Notes under the pieces: generated by a model
Database searches by the model: none
What the model saw: the letters and a program-made list of their open reading frames with translations, nothing else
Told to the model about the DNA's origin: nothing
Made by a program: the position numbers and the translations under genes
Shown: positions 10,576 to 20,242 of the stretch, piece by piece
Numbering within the stretch: the first letter of the stretch is position 1
Layout of the letters: every line of letters begins with the position of its first letter
From: Diaporthe sp. PMI_573
Lineage: Eukaryota; Ascomycota; Sordariomycetes; Diaporthales; Diaporthaceae
Direction of reading: 5' to 3'
Assembly: GCA_021399435.1 (NCBI GenBank)
Contig: JAJTUP010000051.1
Span: 124,001-188,000, forward strand
Length of the DNA stretch: 64,000 nt

Positions 10576-10888
10576 CGTTTCAATTCAAGTTTCTCAAAAT
10601 CTCGTACAATGTATAGAAATTCGCTTAATAGATGATCTGGCACCTCCTAAAACTATCGCCTTACTTCATCCCCAGATTGTTGTTGGGTATGAATATGTGA
10701 CCTAAAAGTGGCTGCCGTCAGTACAAATAATGCAACAAGAAATCTGAATAAAGTATATAAATATACTCTAGAAGGGCCTGCTAGAAAAACACGAAGGATT
10801 TGGGAAATCGCTTACTGTCTCATGATCACACACGAGGAAGGATGATCCGTAGGCCACCGGCAGTCCTGACGTGATTCCGATGTTTGAT
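10576..10888. other. Convergent intergenic spacer
   Basis: AT-rich spacer between the 3' ends of the caspase gene and the DUF6594 gene. It holds no coding signal; both transcripts should terminate here. Confidence 0.5.
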
Positions 10889-11963
10889 TTATGGAATGTT
10901 CCCGACGAAGACGACCAGCACAGCTGCGAAACTATGTTGAAGGGTAAGCTGGTGATTACTAGGCTCCTATATAGCTCAGGTTATGTTAGATATAGACTGT
11001 GCTTACGCAGACGTAGTTGCGAATATCTCGTGTCTCTTTGCACGGGTAAGAAGGGCGAGGCATAGGGAAAATAGCATCGTAAACGCTGCTACAATAACAA
11101 GCCGGGCCGCCATGTCCTTGATAAAGAAGAGAACAATTGTTGGTATGAGAAGCTGGCAAGTTGCCATACCAGTCACAAGAAGCTTGACGGCAACTAACTT
11201 GCGTTTGGGTGAGTAGTAATGAAGGTCGGGGTCTACGGATTTGTTGTAGTCTCTCTGCCTCGGCCTTGGATTAGAGGCTCAACTTTTTCTCAACTTGGGC
11301 CCGAAATATCAATACATGGACTCACATCAGATTTTAGGTACTGCGAAAAGTTCTCGTTAGTTTCACCAAGATAGTGTTAGCAGAGAAAGAGACGTACTTT
11401 ATTCCCTATTCCCCACTTGCGAGCAAAGTTCTCGACACTTTCCCCAAAAAGGCCTTCTTCCAAATCCCTCTCTGTAGTGACAAAGTCCTCTGTGAACTTG
11501 AGAAAGTGGGTTTCAGGCTCGATCAAGGGCTTGACTGCCACCATCCATTTGGTAAAGCTGTCAATATTGTTCTGGGTAGGGACCGCGGACCCAGACAGTC
11601 GCAGGAATCTAATCAAGTCCTCGTCTAAATTTAAAGTCAGCTCCTTTTACACGATTCATGAGCTATCCAATCATGGAAAATCGAACCGTATTTGCGCAAC
11701 TTGTCTCGAATCTCGCCGAGAATGTGTTGCCTTTCCAGGTTTGCATCATGTATCCTGCTGCTGAGGTACAATTGTGTTCGGTCTGCGATATCAACCTGAT
11801 GGAGCTTCTCCTCTAAGCTACATAGCTCTTCTTGATGAAGTAGGAGCAGACGGCAATGCAGCCTTTTGAATTGCCGGAACATCGTGAATGCCGCATCGCT
11901 GTCTTGAAGCGCCGCAACCCGTGGGTACCCGCGTGGAGAATTCTCGACTGTAAAGCCATACAT
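10889..11963 (-). CDS. DUF6594 membrane protein
   Basis: Five exons: 11963-11687, 11624-11398, 11340-11326, 11254-11007 and 10931-10889. They total 810 nt and 269 aa, in frame throughout. Introns are 57-75 nt; donors are GTTCGA (weak), GTACGT, GTGAGT and GTAAGC. The first intron has a classic GCTGAC branch point. The N-terminus PRGYPRVAALQDSDAAF and the coiled stretch EELCSLEEKLHQVD fit the DUF6594 consensus I recall. The C-terminus has two or three membrane helices (LVTGMATCQLLIPTIVLFF, IVAAFTMLFSLCLALL) and ends FAAVLVVFVG, the usual family ending. The molecular function is unknown. The 15-nt third exon is the least certain part. It faces the caspase gene tail to tail, so it could be a membrane-resident partner or target of the proteases (inference). 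Confidence 0.78.
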
Positions 11964-12481
11964 AAGTTATAAAGTTCTCTACCTTCAATATTAGGTGATA
12001 CACAACGTGGTGAATTTCTGCAAAAAAATACTAGCCTAATCGATCTTTGTCTGCCATCAGTCCTGAGTTGGCAGCACGGGGCGCTGAGGTCGGCTGACTC
12101 ATTCTCAGCAAACTCCAGATGTATCTACTCAGTGGTACAGGAGAGAACCTCGGAGCTGCAATGTCATATGTCAGCATGTCGCTCTCTTCTTAGCCAGTGT
12201 TAGGTATGGGCATTGTAGTAATGACCTCTAATCCACATCCTCAGGTGGAGCTTGAAACTTCTTCTGCCCACATTGGCATGTAAACAGAAAATGCCACCAA
12301 GGTGGTTGACTTTGAGATGAGAAATCGGTGAGGAATTAAATCAGAAGCAAAACAGCAGACCGGCGGTCCTTTTTGTGATGTAATGCGTTTCCTTAGTAAA
12401 GTGATCTCGCTACCCGTTTGCCACCTGTACCACCCTGCCTAGCTGCATCTGCTGACGTGCAGAACAACTAAACGAGAGGGG
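11964..12481. other. Intergenic, upstream of DUF6594 gene
   Basis: No coding exon is supported. It should hold the promoter of the DUF6594 gene. Many stops occur in all frames. Confidence 0.5.
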
Positions 12482-12860
12482 CTAAACCCTCTGTAGTTTT
12501 CCCTTGGGGACTGCTGATGGGTACTCCTGGCCAGTAGAATCAAGTCTGATGATGTACCTTTCTCCGCCCTCGTGCCTGACAATAGTATAAGGACCGTTGG
12601 CAGCACCCGCATGGACTAGGTGCCACACTTTCTCGCCTTGTTGGAAAATAGATATAGTGGGATACTACGTGAGTCTCAGCAAAGCTCAAATAGTAGCTCG
12701 AATTACTCACATCAGAGTTGTTGACGCGATGAGTGGCATGGGTGCGCCAGTCCTCGTCGGGTGGTCGCTGGTTGGTATCACGCTTAATCAAGTCAGAGAA
12801 ACACGCCAAGCCATGACCACGATCCGTGAAGAATAAATACATGTTCATCGTCTTCTGCGG
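12482..12860 (-). CDS. Small unidentified gene, 3' part of uncertain model
   Basis: The last exon, 12631-12482, is convincingly coding: KVWHLVHAGAANGPYTIVRH continues to a stop after 49 residues. It joins in phase to an upstream exon ending at 12711 (THRVNNSD) through a 79-nt GTGAGT intron. Further upstream the coding signal changes frame. One frame reads DEHVFILHGSWSWLGVF and another FSDLIKRDTNQRPPDEDW. That indicates either another intron or a frameshift, so the start is not resolved. I do not recognise the family. The compact aromatic/His/Gly pattern suggests a small beta-rich domain. It may be partly decayed, like the neighbouring repeat pseudogene. Confidence 0.4.
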
Positions 12861-13519
12861 CCATCGATATCGAAAGTTCGAGAAACTGGCTAGGGAAGGT
12901 CTTTTGTACCAGGCTGGAGCACTTGGAGTCAATCTTGAAGGACTGGCTCACTTGAGTGCATCTTTCGAATTTCTTATAAAATGTCCCCTGAAAACTTTCT
13001 CACAAACGCTCTCCCCCAAACCCCTCCCGCTCATCTTCCATTTCGGCCCAATGCAGGGAGTCGGGCGTAAATGCTGACTGATTATTGTCTGTCGTGTAAC
13101 CAACCATTACTTAGGTGTCTCGGAACACGGCTGACAGGGATGTTTCGCGAATGTGGAAGACTGTTGGTGGCGGTGCAAGAACGAAAGAACTCGAATATGC
13201 TCTCTGAGCCGCCGAGTGTGCCGAGCGCGAGCGCAGTACGGTGGTGTGCAGTGCGGTGGTGTTTGAGTGTCGGCTCATGTTATTTCTTCCTGCCAAATTG
13301 TTCAATTCCTGAGCTTGAAAGTCCCGAATCTTTTGTGCGATGTCGGACCGTGATCCGTGAACAAATCGGGCCATGGTGCGGCAGAGCTGACTGTCTGGTG
13401 TTAGAGAGGCTTTTACCTCACGCTTTCCATCATGGTGCGACCTGCTGCTCTCCTGGTCAGTGATGGAGATGGAGTGGGCCAGGGAGTCCCAGAGTGTTCC
13501 TTACAGGGCTGGGCACACA
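12861..13519. other. Uncertain region, possible remnant exons
   Basis: Reading frames up to about 130 codons occur on both strands, but none has a recognisable domain. A minus-strand frame from an ATG at 13374 (MARFVHGSRSDIAQKIRDF) could be a remnant exon of the repeat pseudogene to its right. Confidence 0.3.
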
Positions 13520-13835
13520 AATGGCGAAAAGGCGTGGCCACCTCCAGCGCTCGTCGACAATAGCTTGCACCTTTTGGTCGATCGCCTCTCAGTCAGGGTC
13601 GAACTGGTTCACAGGATTAGGTAGACGAAAGGGCTGAAAGATGTGACCACCTTGAGCATTCTGCTCGTCTACCATGGGTTGGACCTGCTGATTGCCCTGT
13701 TCCCAGTTTGAGTCGAAGGGGTGTATATGTAAAAGTACGGAAGGCCGTGACCGCCTTCAGCATTCTGCGGGTCGACCATGGCTCCAATCTGCTAGTCAAC
13801 TGCCTCCCAGTTAGTTCTAGAGGAGTTCGCGAGCT
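13520..13835 (-). pseudogene. Decayed tandem-repeat protein gene
   Basis: Three imperfect direct repeats of about 105-115 bp are visible. On the minus strand they encode related peptides: MVDPQNAEGGHGLP, then MVDEQNAQGGHIFQP, then a more diverged AIVDERWRWP. Each is preceded by a segment like NWEQGNQQVQP or FDPD.EAIDQKVQ. In-frame stop codons interrupt the array: TAG in the first unit and TGA before the third. The pattern is that of a repeat-containing protein gene that has decayed. No family is recognised and the borders are approximate. Confidence 0.5.
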
Positions 13836-14167
13836 AGCGGAAAGTAGGTGCTCACTATTGTCTGCGCTAGGTGGTTTGCATTGATTAATGTCAGGAGATA
13901 ATGATAGAGATGTGGTAGATGAAAGAGTGCCATAGTGTTCCTTATAGAGGCAGAATCGTGTTCTAAGCCTACTGTTATCGGCATTGTTTTTTATTTTTTA
14001 ACGCTGGGTGTTTAAGCGTTTACCATTGCATGAAGGGACCGCCTACATACTGCTTAAGAAGCGTACGTACACGGATTAAAAACGAAACCACTTAGACGTT
14101 TGAATCTGTACTTGATGGTGAAATTCCATTAATTGTGGCTTGTTCTCGTGCAAGTCCGCTTCCACGC
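13836..14167. other. Intergenic, downstream of ACC deaminase gene
   Basis: AT-rich sequence with a T-rich tract near 13986-14000. No coding signal. Confidence 0.5.
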
Positions 14168-15214
14168 CTATGGTATAGTTGAATACGCGTTCAGAGCCAG
14201 CTGCCCACCCAGGTGAGCATACAATACATTGCTGCCCGCAGGAATATCCCCCTTCTTGATCATATCCATCATACCCGCCAGACTCTTGCCCTCATACACG
14301 GGGTCGGTGATGAAAGCCTCCGTGCTAGCACCAAACTTGATAGCCTCGATGGTCTGCTTGTCCGGAATACCATACGTGCCAGCATGATACCTGTCGATCA
14401 GCTCGACATCCTTCTCCGTTATGTCGTCCTCGGAGAGCCCGATCTTTGCAGCGGTAAACTTTGCGATCCTCAAAACCTGGTCGAAAGTCTGCTTCACCTT
14501 GGCACTGGCGTCGATACCGATGACCCTCCTGGGCTTGCTCCCGTTCTTCTGGGCCAGCTTGAACCCGGCAATCATGCCGGCGAATGTGCTTCCTGTGACG
14601 GCGCACACGATCACGGTATCAAAGAAGACGCCGAGTTCTGCCTCCTGCTGCTCCACCTCGAGTGCCCATCTTGCGAAGCCCAGCCCGCCAAAAGGATGGT
14701 CACTTGCGCCTGCTGGGATATAATAAGGCTTCTGCCCCTTTCCCTCCAGGTCCTTTGTGAGATTCGCCAGGGTGGTCTTGTGCTCGATGCCAAAGCCGCT
14801 AGGGTCAAGGTGGACGTCCCCGCCCATGAGCCGGCTCAGCTGCAGGTTGCCGACCTTCTCGTAGCCAGGGTCTGTCCACTCGACCCAGTGCTCCTGCACG
14901 GTGGCCGCCTTCAGCCCGCTGGCGACGGCAACGGCCGTGACGGCGCGGGTGTGGTTGGACTGGACGCCGCCAATGGAAACGAGCGTGTCGGCGCCTTGGG
15001 ATATGGCCTGTGGGACGAGGTACTCCAGCTTGCGGACCTTGTTGCCGCCGAATGCCAGGCCCGAGTTCACATCTTCACGCTTGGCGTAGACATTCACTTT
15101 CCCGCCGAGGGCTTGTGAGATCTTAGGAAGGGCCTGGATTGGTGACGGCCCGAACGTGAAGGTGGATCGCGGGATGGAGGCGAATGGCTCCGGGAGTGTG
15201 ACGGTAGTGGACAT
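14168..15214 (-). CDS. acdS: 1-aminocyclopropane-1-carboxylate (ACC) deaminase
   Basis: Intronless, 348 aa from the ATG at 15214; the frame is open further upstream, but only non-ATG codons precede. This PLP enzyme of the tryptophan-synthase beta fold cleaves ACC to 2-oxobutanoate and ammonia. The PLP lysine is Lys59 in AFGGNKVRKLEYL, and the conserved serine is Ser86 in IGGVQSNHTRAV. The Tyr-Glu pair in TDPVYEGKSLAG distinguishes true ACC deaminases from the related D-cysteine desulfhydrases. N-terminal FGPSPIQALP and LYAHLGG near the end are also family features. There is no targeting signal, so it is cytosolic. Fungi use it to take nitrogen from the plant ethylene precursor or their own ACC. 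An esterase gene lies upstream on the same strand and a permease gene beyond it. Confidence 0.92.
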   Translation of the reverse strand: MSTTVTLPEPFASIPRSTFTFGPSPIQALPKISQALGGKVNVYAKREDVNSGLAFGGNKVRKLEYLVPQAISQGADTLVSIGGVQSNHTRAVTAVAVASGLKAATVQEHWVEWTDPGYEKVGNLQLSRLMGGDVHLDPSGFGIEHKTTLANLTKDLEGKGQKPYYIPAGASDHPFGGLGFARWALEVEQQEAELGVFFDTVIVCAVTGSTFAGMIAGFKLAQKNGSKPRRVIGIDASAKVKQTFDQVLRIAKFTAAKIGLSEDDITEKDVELIDRYHAGTYGIPDKQTIEAIKFGASTEAFITDPVYEGKSLAGMMDMIKKGDIPAGSNVLYAHLGGQLALNAYSTIP

Positions 15215-15746
15215 GTTCACGGTATCTCGCTGTCTGACAACTGGAATTCGATGCAAATGGTGTTGGTATTGAAGAACAGGACACCCGTAGGATTCACGAT
15301 GCGTGACTCGATGTCTCTTGGTTTGATTATGTACGAGACATGACTTTCGAGACACGCCTCCTCCGATCCGGCATCGGTCCGGATAATTGTGCTAGGGGAA
15401 GACACACCCGTGGCATCTCGAGCCATTGCTCAGCCCTCTTTGCAATATTGTAATAGGGGTTGATCAAGTTTTCTAATACAAATGCAAGCCACCTATCATT
15501 CCGCCATGCATGAGTTTCCCGCGGGAAACGTAACGGACTGATCACACGCCATCCTTCTTCCCCGCGCGCCGGCCGCGGAACTCCACCTTTATCGTATCGC
15601 ACTATGCAGTGGCATGCATATCTCGACCCATTGTGATAGCTTGGCAGTGGCACGAGCTCCACGCTTCGGTAGGCAATCAATATAGTACTGTGTAATTAAT
15701 ACCTGAGCATTTCAGCTAGACTACCTATTGGCATATTAACTACTGA
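15215..15746. other. Intergenic, acdS promoter region
   Basis: This separates acdS from the 3' end of the carboxylesterase gene. No coding domain is seen; minus-strand frames here use non-ATG starts. Confidence 0.5.
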
Positions 15747-17399
15747 TTATTGCTGTGACAAATCCACCTTACTCCACCAGAACTCGCTCTCCTTTCTCGA
15801 CCACTCATCTTCTACAAACTTGGCTGTTGTGCCCAGATCGCCGCCTATGAGTTCCTCATTGCCCAGCCCAAACGCTAAAGATTTTGGTATCTCCTTGTTG
15901 TACGGCTCCCATCTTGGTTTGCTCGTTCCAGCATTCGGGTCACCCTTTGCAATAAAATTGGTGACGTAGGAATTGACCGTCTTGGCCAGCTCGGCCTGGT
16001 TCTCGCTCACGGCGAGGACTTTGGGGTCGCAGACCTCGTACCTCATGTTGTCAGCGTGCTGGGCACCATTGAGGACTGTCGATATCGCCGCCCACTGGTA
16101 CAAGTAGACCGGGACATGCAAGCTCGCAAACTCGGCTGTCTGCCGGGCTGGGGCCACGTATGCGTAGTGACCGTATGCCGCCTCGATTCGCTTGTACTGA
16201 GCCCCGACACCGTCTCTCTCCTCTTTCCAGGGGGATTCGGGGACCTTGAAGGGGTCCGGGTAGAGCTCATCAATGGTACTGAGGTCCGTTTCCGACAGCA
16301 ATGGCAGCAAGTTGCGGAAGAAATCCGTGAATTCTTCAGACTTGCTCATGGTCTTATCCACGTAAAGACTGCCCTCGTTCCTCTGGAAGCCAGTCATGAT
16401 GGGTACCTTGTGCCACTTCCCTTGTCGCCACGTCTCCAAGGGCGGCCTCGGAATAATTTCCCCATCTATAACTGGCTGGAACGCCCATTTTAGGCTTGGG
16501 TTGTAGGCACCAAAGACTGTGTTTTGTGCGTCTTGAATCTTCTCGGACGGTAGTGACCGCAGGAATGGAAAGATCTCGTCCTCAGGAAGGTCAGCAGGCA
16601 CTCCTGCCGCAGAAAGATAGTCCTTGAACTGTGCCTCGTGAACAGGAGCATCGAAGGGTCTGACGGCGCGAGAGGTTGGTGCACCAGACTCGATGATGAC
16701 CCGGTTGTATAAAGGCTTAACGCCCTCCTCGTAGTGCATAAGGTGATGACCGATGGAGTGCGCACCAGCGCTCAGCCCGACCAGCGTGACGTTGTTTGGG
16801 TCGCCCCCGAACGCCCGAATATTCTCCTGTACCCATTCAAATAGCAGGATCTGGTCCTTCAGCCCGAGATTCAGCACACCCTCCTTGGCGCTTAGTCTGC
16901 TCGGCAGGAAGCCCAAGGATCCCACCCTGTAGTTGAACGAAACACAGACGAAGGCTTCCTCGGCCCAGCTCAGCATCGATGCCGTGTTGTGCATGCTGGC
17001 GGTTCCGCGGTTGAAGGCCCCACCGTGGATGTAGATGGCTACCGGCAGCAGCTTTCCATCTTGAGATGTGCTCCCGGACTGTCGAAACACGTTGGCCGTC
17101 AGGCAGTCTTCACTGTAAACCAGCGGCGGTGCTGACGGGTCTGCTATCAACAGCGGTCTTCCTGGGGCTGCCGGGCCAAACTTTGACGCATCGAGTACAT
17201 TCTCAGGGCTTGCCGGAAGCTTCTTGGCGGGACGGAATCTCAGGTCGCCAACTGGTGGCACAGCGTAAGGTATGCCAAGGAACGCATCGACAGCACGTGG
17301 ACGGTAGGCACTCTCGTCCTTTGGGTGGGTGATGCCGATGACTTTGCCCTGCTGGGGCAGCTGAACCGTTGGGCGGGACGAATCGACTTGCAAAACCAT
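15747..17399 (-). CDS. Type-B carboxylesterase/lipase
   Basis: Intronless, 550 aa from the ATG at 17399; eight codons upstream are open but start with GTG. The alpha/beta-hydrolase of the COesterase family is shown by FLGIPYAVPPVGDLRF near the start, SEDCLTANV, the oxyanion-hole motif HGGAF (residues 125-129) and the nucleophile elbow GLSAG with Ser210. The acid and His of the triad should lie in the C-terminal half (for example HADNMRYEV), but I cannot assign them with certainty. There is no signal peptide, unlike many fungal secreted lipases of this family, so it is probably intracellular and acts on a small ester. It shares strand with acdS and is divergent from the Dal5-type permease, with a 0.9-kb shared promoter region. 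Confidence 0.9.
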   Translation of the reverse strand: MVLQVDSSRPTVQLPQQGKVIGITHPKDESAYRPRAVDAFLGIPYAVPPVGDLRFRPAKKLPASPENVLDASKFGPAAPGRPLLIADPSAPPLVYSEDCLTANVFRQSGSTSQDGKLLPVAIYIHGGAFNRGTASMHNTASMLSWAEEAFVCVSFNYRVGSLGFLPSRLSAKEGVLNLGLKDQILLFEWVQENIRAFGGDPNNVTLVGLSAGAHSIGHHLMHYEEGVKPLYNRVIIESGAPTSRAVRPFDAPVHEAQFKDYLSAAGVPADLPEDEIFPFLRSLPSEKIQDAQNTVFGAYNPSLKWAFQPVIDGEIIPRPPLETWRQGKWHKVPIMTGFQRNEGSLYVDKTMSKSEEFTDFFRNLLPLLSETDLSTIDELYPDPFKVPESPWKEERDGVGAQYKRIEAAYGHYAYVAPARQTAEFASLHVPVYLYQWAAISTVLNGAQHADNMRYEVCDPKVLAVSENQAELAKTVNSYVTNFIAKGDPNAGTSKPRWEPYNKEIPKSLAFGLGNEELIGGDLGTTAKFVEDEWSRKESEFWWSKVDLSQQ

Positions 17400-18304
17400 G
17401 GTGAAAGCTGACGGACGACACACACGTGATGCACACGATCTCTATCGTTGCATCGTCGTCGTGAGCCACGCATATGTTGTCGTTTTCGGCCTAAATACGG
17501 AGTTGAGCCCGAGTAACGCGATGTCGGAGTGTCGGAGCCGAACCGGCAGGGCACCGGCACCATCACCCCGGAACCGCTATCTCGACAGCTATCTGCGTGA
17601 TAGGTTCGTCTCTGCTGTCAGATAAAACAAGTGCCGAACGGGGGTCGCCGTTATCCCCAAATCTGAGGCCTATCATCAGCACCCCAGGAACGACCTGGGT
17701 TATACTCCGCACGACGTCAATCACTTAGGTAACGAGAACCTGGGGCAACACGGACAAATATCCGGCTTACTGTTCCTTCGTTGTTCAGCTGGTCCTTGCC
17801 ATTGAAAGGAGAGAAAGCCGGGAGAGTCATGACCGTGTTCACATCCCTTGAGCACCAACTGCGTATATGGAGCTCCTTGATCAATAATTAAATCCAAGCA
17901 CGAACACAATGCAATTCGTGCTCATCACCGTCCGTGAAAAGATTGAGCGGTCGCCAATTGTCTCCTATGCTGGGGGAATCATACAGATAGATCCAAGAGA
18001 TCCCAGAGCAATATCGGGTACCAGTTGACATTTGAGCCTGTGGCGTTCGTGACCGTAGCGCCTCCGAGATAAATGTGCCAGAGAAACCCTGCCGTCCAAG
18101 AGCTATGTGGATACCAATTTGATAACAAAAGCAGCTGACCATACCGTCTGGGGGATTCTGTGGCCACACGTTGATAACGGCGGATACTAAGTGTAGTATT
18201 TACCGGATACTTTTCCTACACAAAGGCCGGTTGCCCTTTCGACACCTTTGCGCGTCGACACATCTTCTCTTTTAACCACCCCTCCTACCTCAAACTCCTT
18301 GACC
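17400..18304. other. Divergent promoter region between esterase and permease
   Basis: 905 bp between two divergent genes. No coding exon is recognised; frames of 60-90 codons have no domain. A shared regulatory region is likely. Confidence 0.5.
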
Positions 18305-19932
18305 ATGTCAGCTCTGGAGGAGAAGGTATCCCTCGAGAAGGTGTCTAGCACCTCAAAAGGTGCCGATGACAATGTTTCCATCTCCCGTGTCAAGTCCATC
18401 ACCAGGGGCGAGATTGTCTCGCTCGATGCTTCGGAAGTTTTTCTCCGCGAACACGGTTATACCGACGAGTATCTCGCCGAGCTTCTGGCAGACGCAGACA
18501 TGAACAAACGCCTGGTCCGTAAGATCGACTTCGTTGTGCTTCCACTCCTCGCCGGTACATATGTGCTGCAGTACATCGACAAGCAAGCGATGTCGTACGC
18601 CGCTGTGTTCGATCTCTTCAGCAGCACCGGCATCAACCAGGATCAGTATGCGTGGTTCACCTCCATGTTCTACCTCGCCTACCTCGTCGCCGAGTACCCT
18701 TGGATGTGGGCAGCGCAAAAGACACGCATGGCAAAGATTGTGTCTGCGTGTGTGCTGGGATGGGGTTCAATATTGATGATCACAGCGGCCTGTCACAACT
18801 TTGCTGGATTTGGGGCCTGCCGCTTTTTGTTAGGCGTCTTTGAGGCCCCAATCACGACTTGCTTCATGATGATAGTCGCGATGTGGTAGGTGACAAACAT
18901 GCCCCGGACTCAAAACACATGGAGCTGACAGTTTCAAGGTACACGCGCCCAGAGCAACCGTTCCGCGCCGGCATCTTCTATTGCTGCAATGGATTTGGCT
19001 CAATGATCGGCGGCATCTTGACGTATGGCATAGGGCAGATCCAAACTTTCCCAGTCTGGAAAGCCATATTCCTGCTCTGCGGCGGCGTGACAGTGGTCTG
19101 GGGCTTTGTCCTATTCTTCTTCCTGCCCGACTCGATCCTCCAAGCAAAGCGGTTCACTCTCGAGGAGAAGGCTCTGCTCATCGCACGCGGCCGACTTGCC
19201 AAGACGGGAATCCTTAACAAAACAGTCAAATGGGCCCAGGTCGGCGAGGCGTTCATGGATCCACAAGTCTGGCTCCTGTTCACGTTTGTACTCTTCAACG
19301 AGGTCATCAACGGGGGCTACGCGAGCTTCGGAAAGCTCATAGTCAAGGGGCTCGTAACAGATCCGCTCAAAACGACTGCCTTGGGCATTCCCCAGGGCGC
19401 ATTCCAGGTCGTATGGATTCTTTCCGGCACGTACATTGCCTCTCGCTTCAAGAACCAGCGGACCACCGTGATGGCGTTGTACAACCTACCTACCATTATC
19501 GGCGTCAGCCTGATCTGGAAGATGGACCGCTCAGACTACGCGAACAAGATCGGCGTCTTGATTGGGTATTACATTTCTGGCTCCTATGTTGCCTCACTCG
19601 TACTGGCGCTGCAGATGCCCTCTGCCAACCTGGGTGGATATACCAAGCGCACATCGTCGTCCGCGCTGGTCTTCCTGGCGTACTGCGCTGGAAATATTAT
19701 CGGCCCACATGCGTTCTTGCAACAGGAATCGCCCTACTATAGAACAGGCTGCATTGTTATTTTGGCCTGTGCTGTGGCTCAGGTGTGCCTGGCGTTCGGC
19801 TTGAGACTGTTGCTGCAGATGAGGAATAAGAGGAGAGATGCTGCGGCAGCAGGGCAGACTCAGCAGGGCGATGCCTTTGATGGTGCTGATGCAACGGATT
19901 TCGAGAACCCCGAGTTCCGATACTTACTCTGA
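18305..19932 (+). CDS. MFS permease, allantoate/anion family (Dal5-like)
   Basis: Two exons, 18305-18885 and 18939-19932, give 524 aa. The 53-nt intron has GTAGGT, a GCTGAC branch point and AAG. After a charged N-terminal tail, helix 1 opens with VLPLLAGTYVLQYIDKQAMS. The YIDK motif is typical of the anion:cation symporter subfamily that includes yeast Dal5, Tna1 and Seo1. About 12 membrane helices follow, with a central loop carrying FFLPDSILQAKRFTLEEKAL. Related permeases import allantoate, ureidosuccinate, nicotinate or other small carboxylates, so the substrate cannot be told from sequence. The start at 18305 is the first ATG of the long frame and gives the normal family length. The divergent esterase and ACC deaminase suggest uptake of an organic nitrogen or ester compound (inference). 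Confidence 0.88.
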
Positions 19933-20242
19933 GCTCTACTGGAATGGAACCTGATCTATATTTCCTCAAGTAGGGTTATTCATCTTGTCAGCCTGTGGCA
20001 GAAGCAGATAGAAGAGTTACATAATACATAGTCACCATTCTACCTTCATAAGGATACATGTTTATATCGTCACGGCTCAACAGTTCCCGGATTAGTGGAT
20101 CGCCGTTAGGCCGTGCATGTGAAGCTTCAAACACACCACTATAACTGCCCTGCGGCTTCTAGGAATGTATTGTAAGATTATGAACGAGTCGTTATTCTCG
20201 GCGAACTGAGACGGATGTAGTTCAAGGGCACGGCCGTCTCTG
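19933..20242. other. Convergent intergenic spacer
   Basis: Spacer between the permease 3' end and the convergent Cys-rich protein gene. No signal recognised. Confidence 0.5.

Noticed and set aside
14213..15118. 301-codon plus-strand frame
   Set aside because: Antisense shadow of the ACC deaminase gene; no domain, low-complexity Leu/Asp-rich content.
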